Of a stretch of 64,000 nt of DNA, positions 63,945 to 64,000 are shown piece after piece. Within the stretch, counting starts at the first letter, position 1, and each line of letters begins with the position of its first letter. Below the pieces are notes generated by a model that was not told where the DNA came from, searched no databases, and was given only the letters and a program-made list of their open reading frames with translations. Source of the stretch: Pseudomonadota bacterium (GTDB taxonomy: Bacteria; Pseudomonadota; Gammaproteobacteria; Burkholderiales; Rhodocyclaceae); the NCBI GenBank assembly GCA_018241665.1, contig JAFEDK010000013.1, positions 1 through 64,000 of the forward strand, written 5' to 3'. A program made the translations under genes and the position numbers.

Positions 63945-64000
63945 GGGATGTCGGGCTCCTGCGACGGCCTGACCGCTCATGGAAAGCGGCACCAATCGGG

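Overview
This window is high-GC DNA, densely coding, and looks like a chromosomal segment of a motile, polar-flagellated betaproteobacterium. The gene content (CheV pair with CheZ, FlhF-dependent flagellar control, MotC/MotD-type stator, assimilatory APS reductase, PEP-CTERM proteins with a PrsT-type TPR protein, PilZ and GGDEF-EAL proteins) suggests the Rhodocyclales (Azospira/Dechloromonas/Azoarcus type). That placement is inferred from gene content and style only. No rRNA, tRNA, insertion sequence, prophage or CRISPR array was seen.

Region 1 (1-11098, + strand) is a chemotaxis block: the end of a chemoreceptor, cheR, cheD, cheB, a STAS-domain gene, a second chemoreceptor with its sensor-like domain at the C terminus, two cheV genes, cheY, cheZ, cheA and a small DUF3135-like gene. 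Region 2 (11201-19588, +) is flagellar export, placement and power: flhB, flhA, flhF, a degenerate flhG, fliA, motC, motD. Region 3 (19610-33320) has flgA-flgM-flgN on the minus strand, diverging from flgBCDEFGHIJKL on the plus strand, followed by a small lipoprotein gene and a PilZ gene. Sigma-28-type sites lie before the second receptor gene, cheV, flgM and flgK. Sigma-54-type sites lie before flgB, flgG and flgK, so the usual two-tier flagellar hierarchy can be read directly from the sequence.

Region 4 (33348-41170) is housekeeping and signalling: a MASE3-PAS-GGDEF-EAL enzyme, a zinc-metalloprotease-like protein, class I fumarase, a YqhA-type membrane protein, purB and a small conserved gene. 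Region 5 (41171-48239) is assimilatory sulfate reduction: a minus-strand run of a TauE/SafE permease, cysI, a DUF934 gene, cysH, cysD and cysN, with cysB divergent from it. Region 6 (48304-63944) holds a PEP-CTERM protein with a sigma-54-type promoter, a Kef-type antiporter, a gltIJKL-asparaginase operon, an FtsH paralogue, a prsT-like TPR gene, a second PEP-CTERM protein and a RhlE-type DEAD-box helicase with a long Gln/Gly-rich tail.

The most interesting signals are: an FlhG homologue that keeps the FlhF-activating N-terminal motif but has lost its P-loop; a short acidic-LxALF motif shared by the CheZ N-terminus (two copies) and the linker of a CheA that seems to lack a P2 domain; a paired palindromic repeat family at four intergenic loci, one inside the glt operon; overlapping sigma-54 and sigma-28 signatures before flgK; and a sigma-54 signature before a PEP-CTERM gene.
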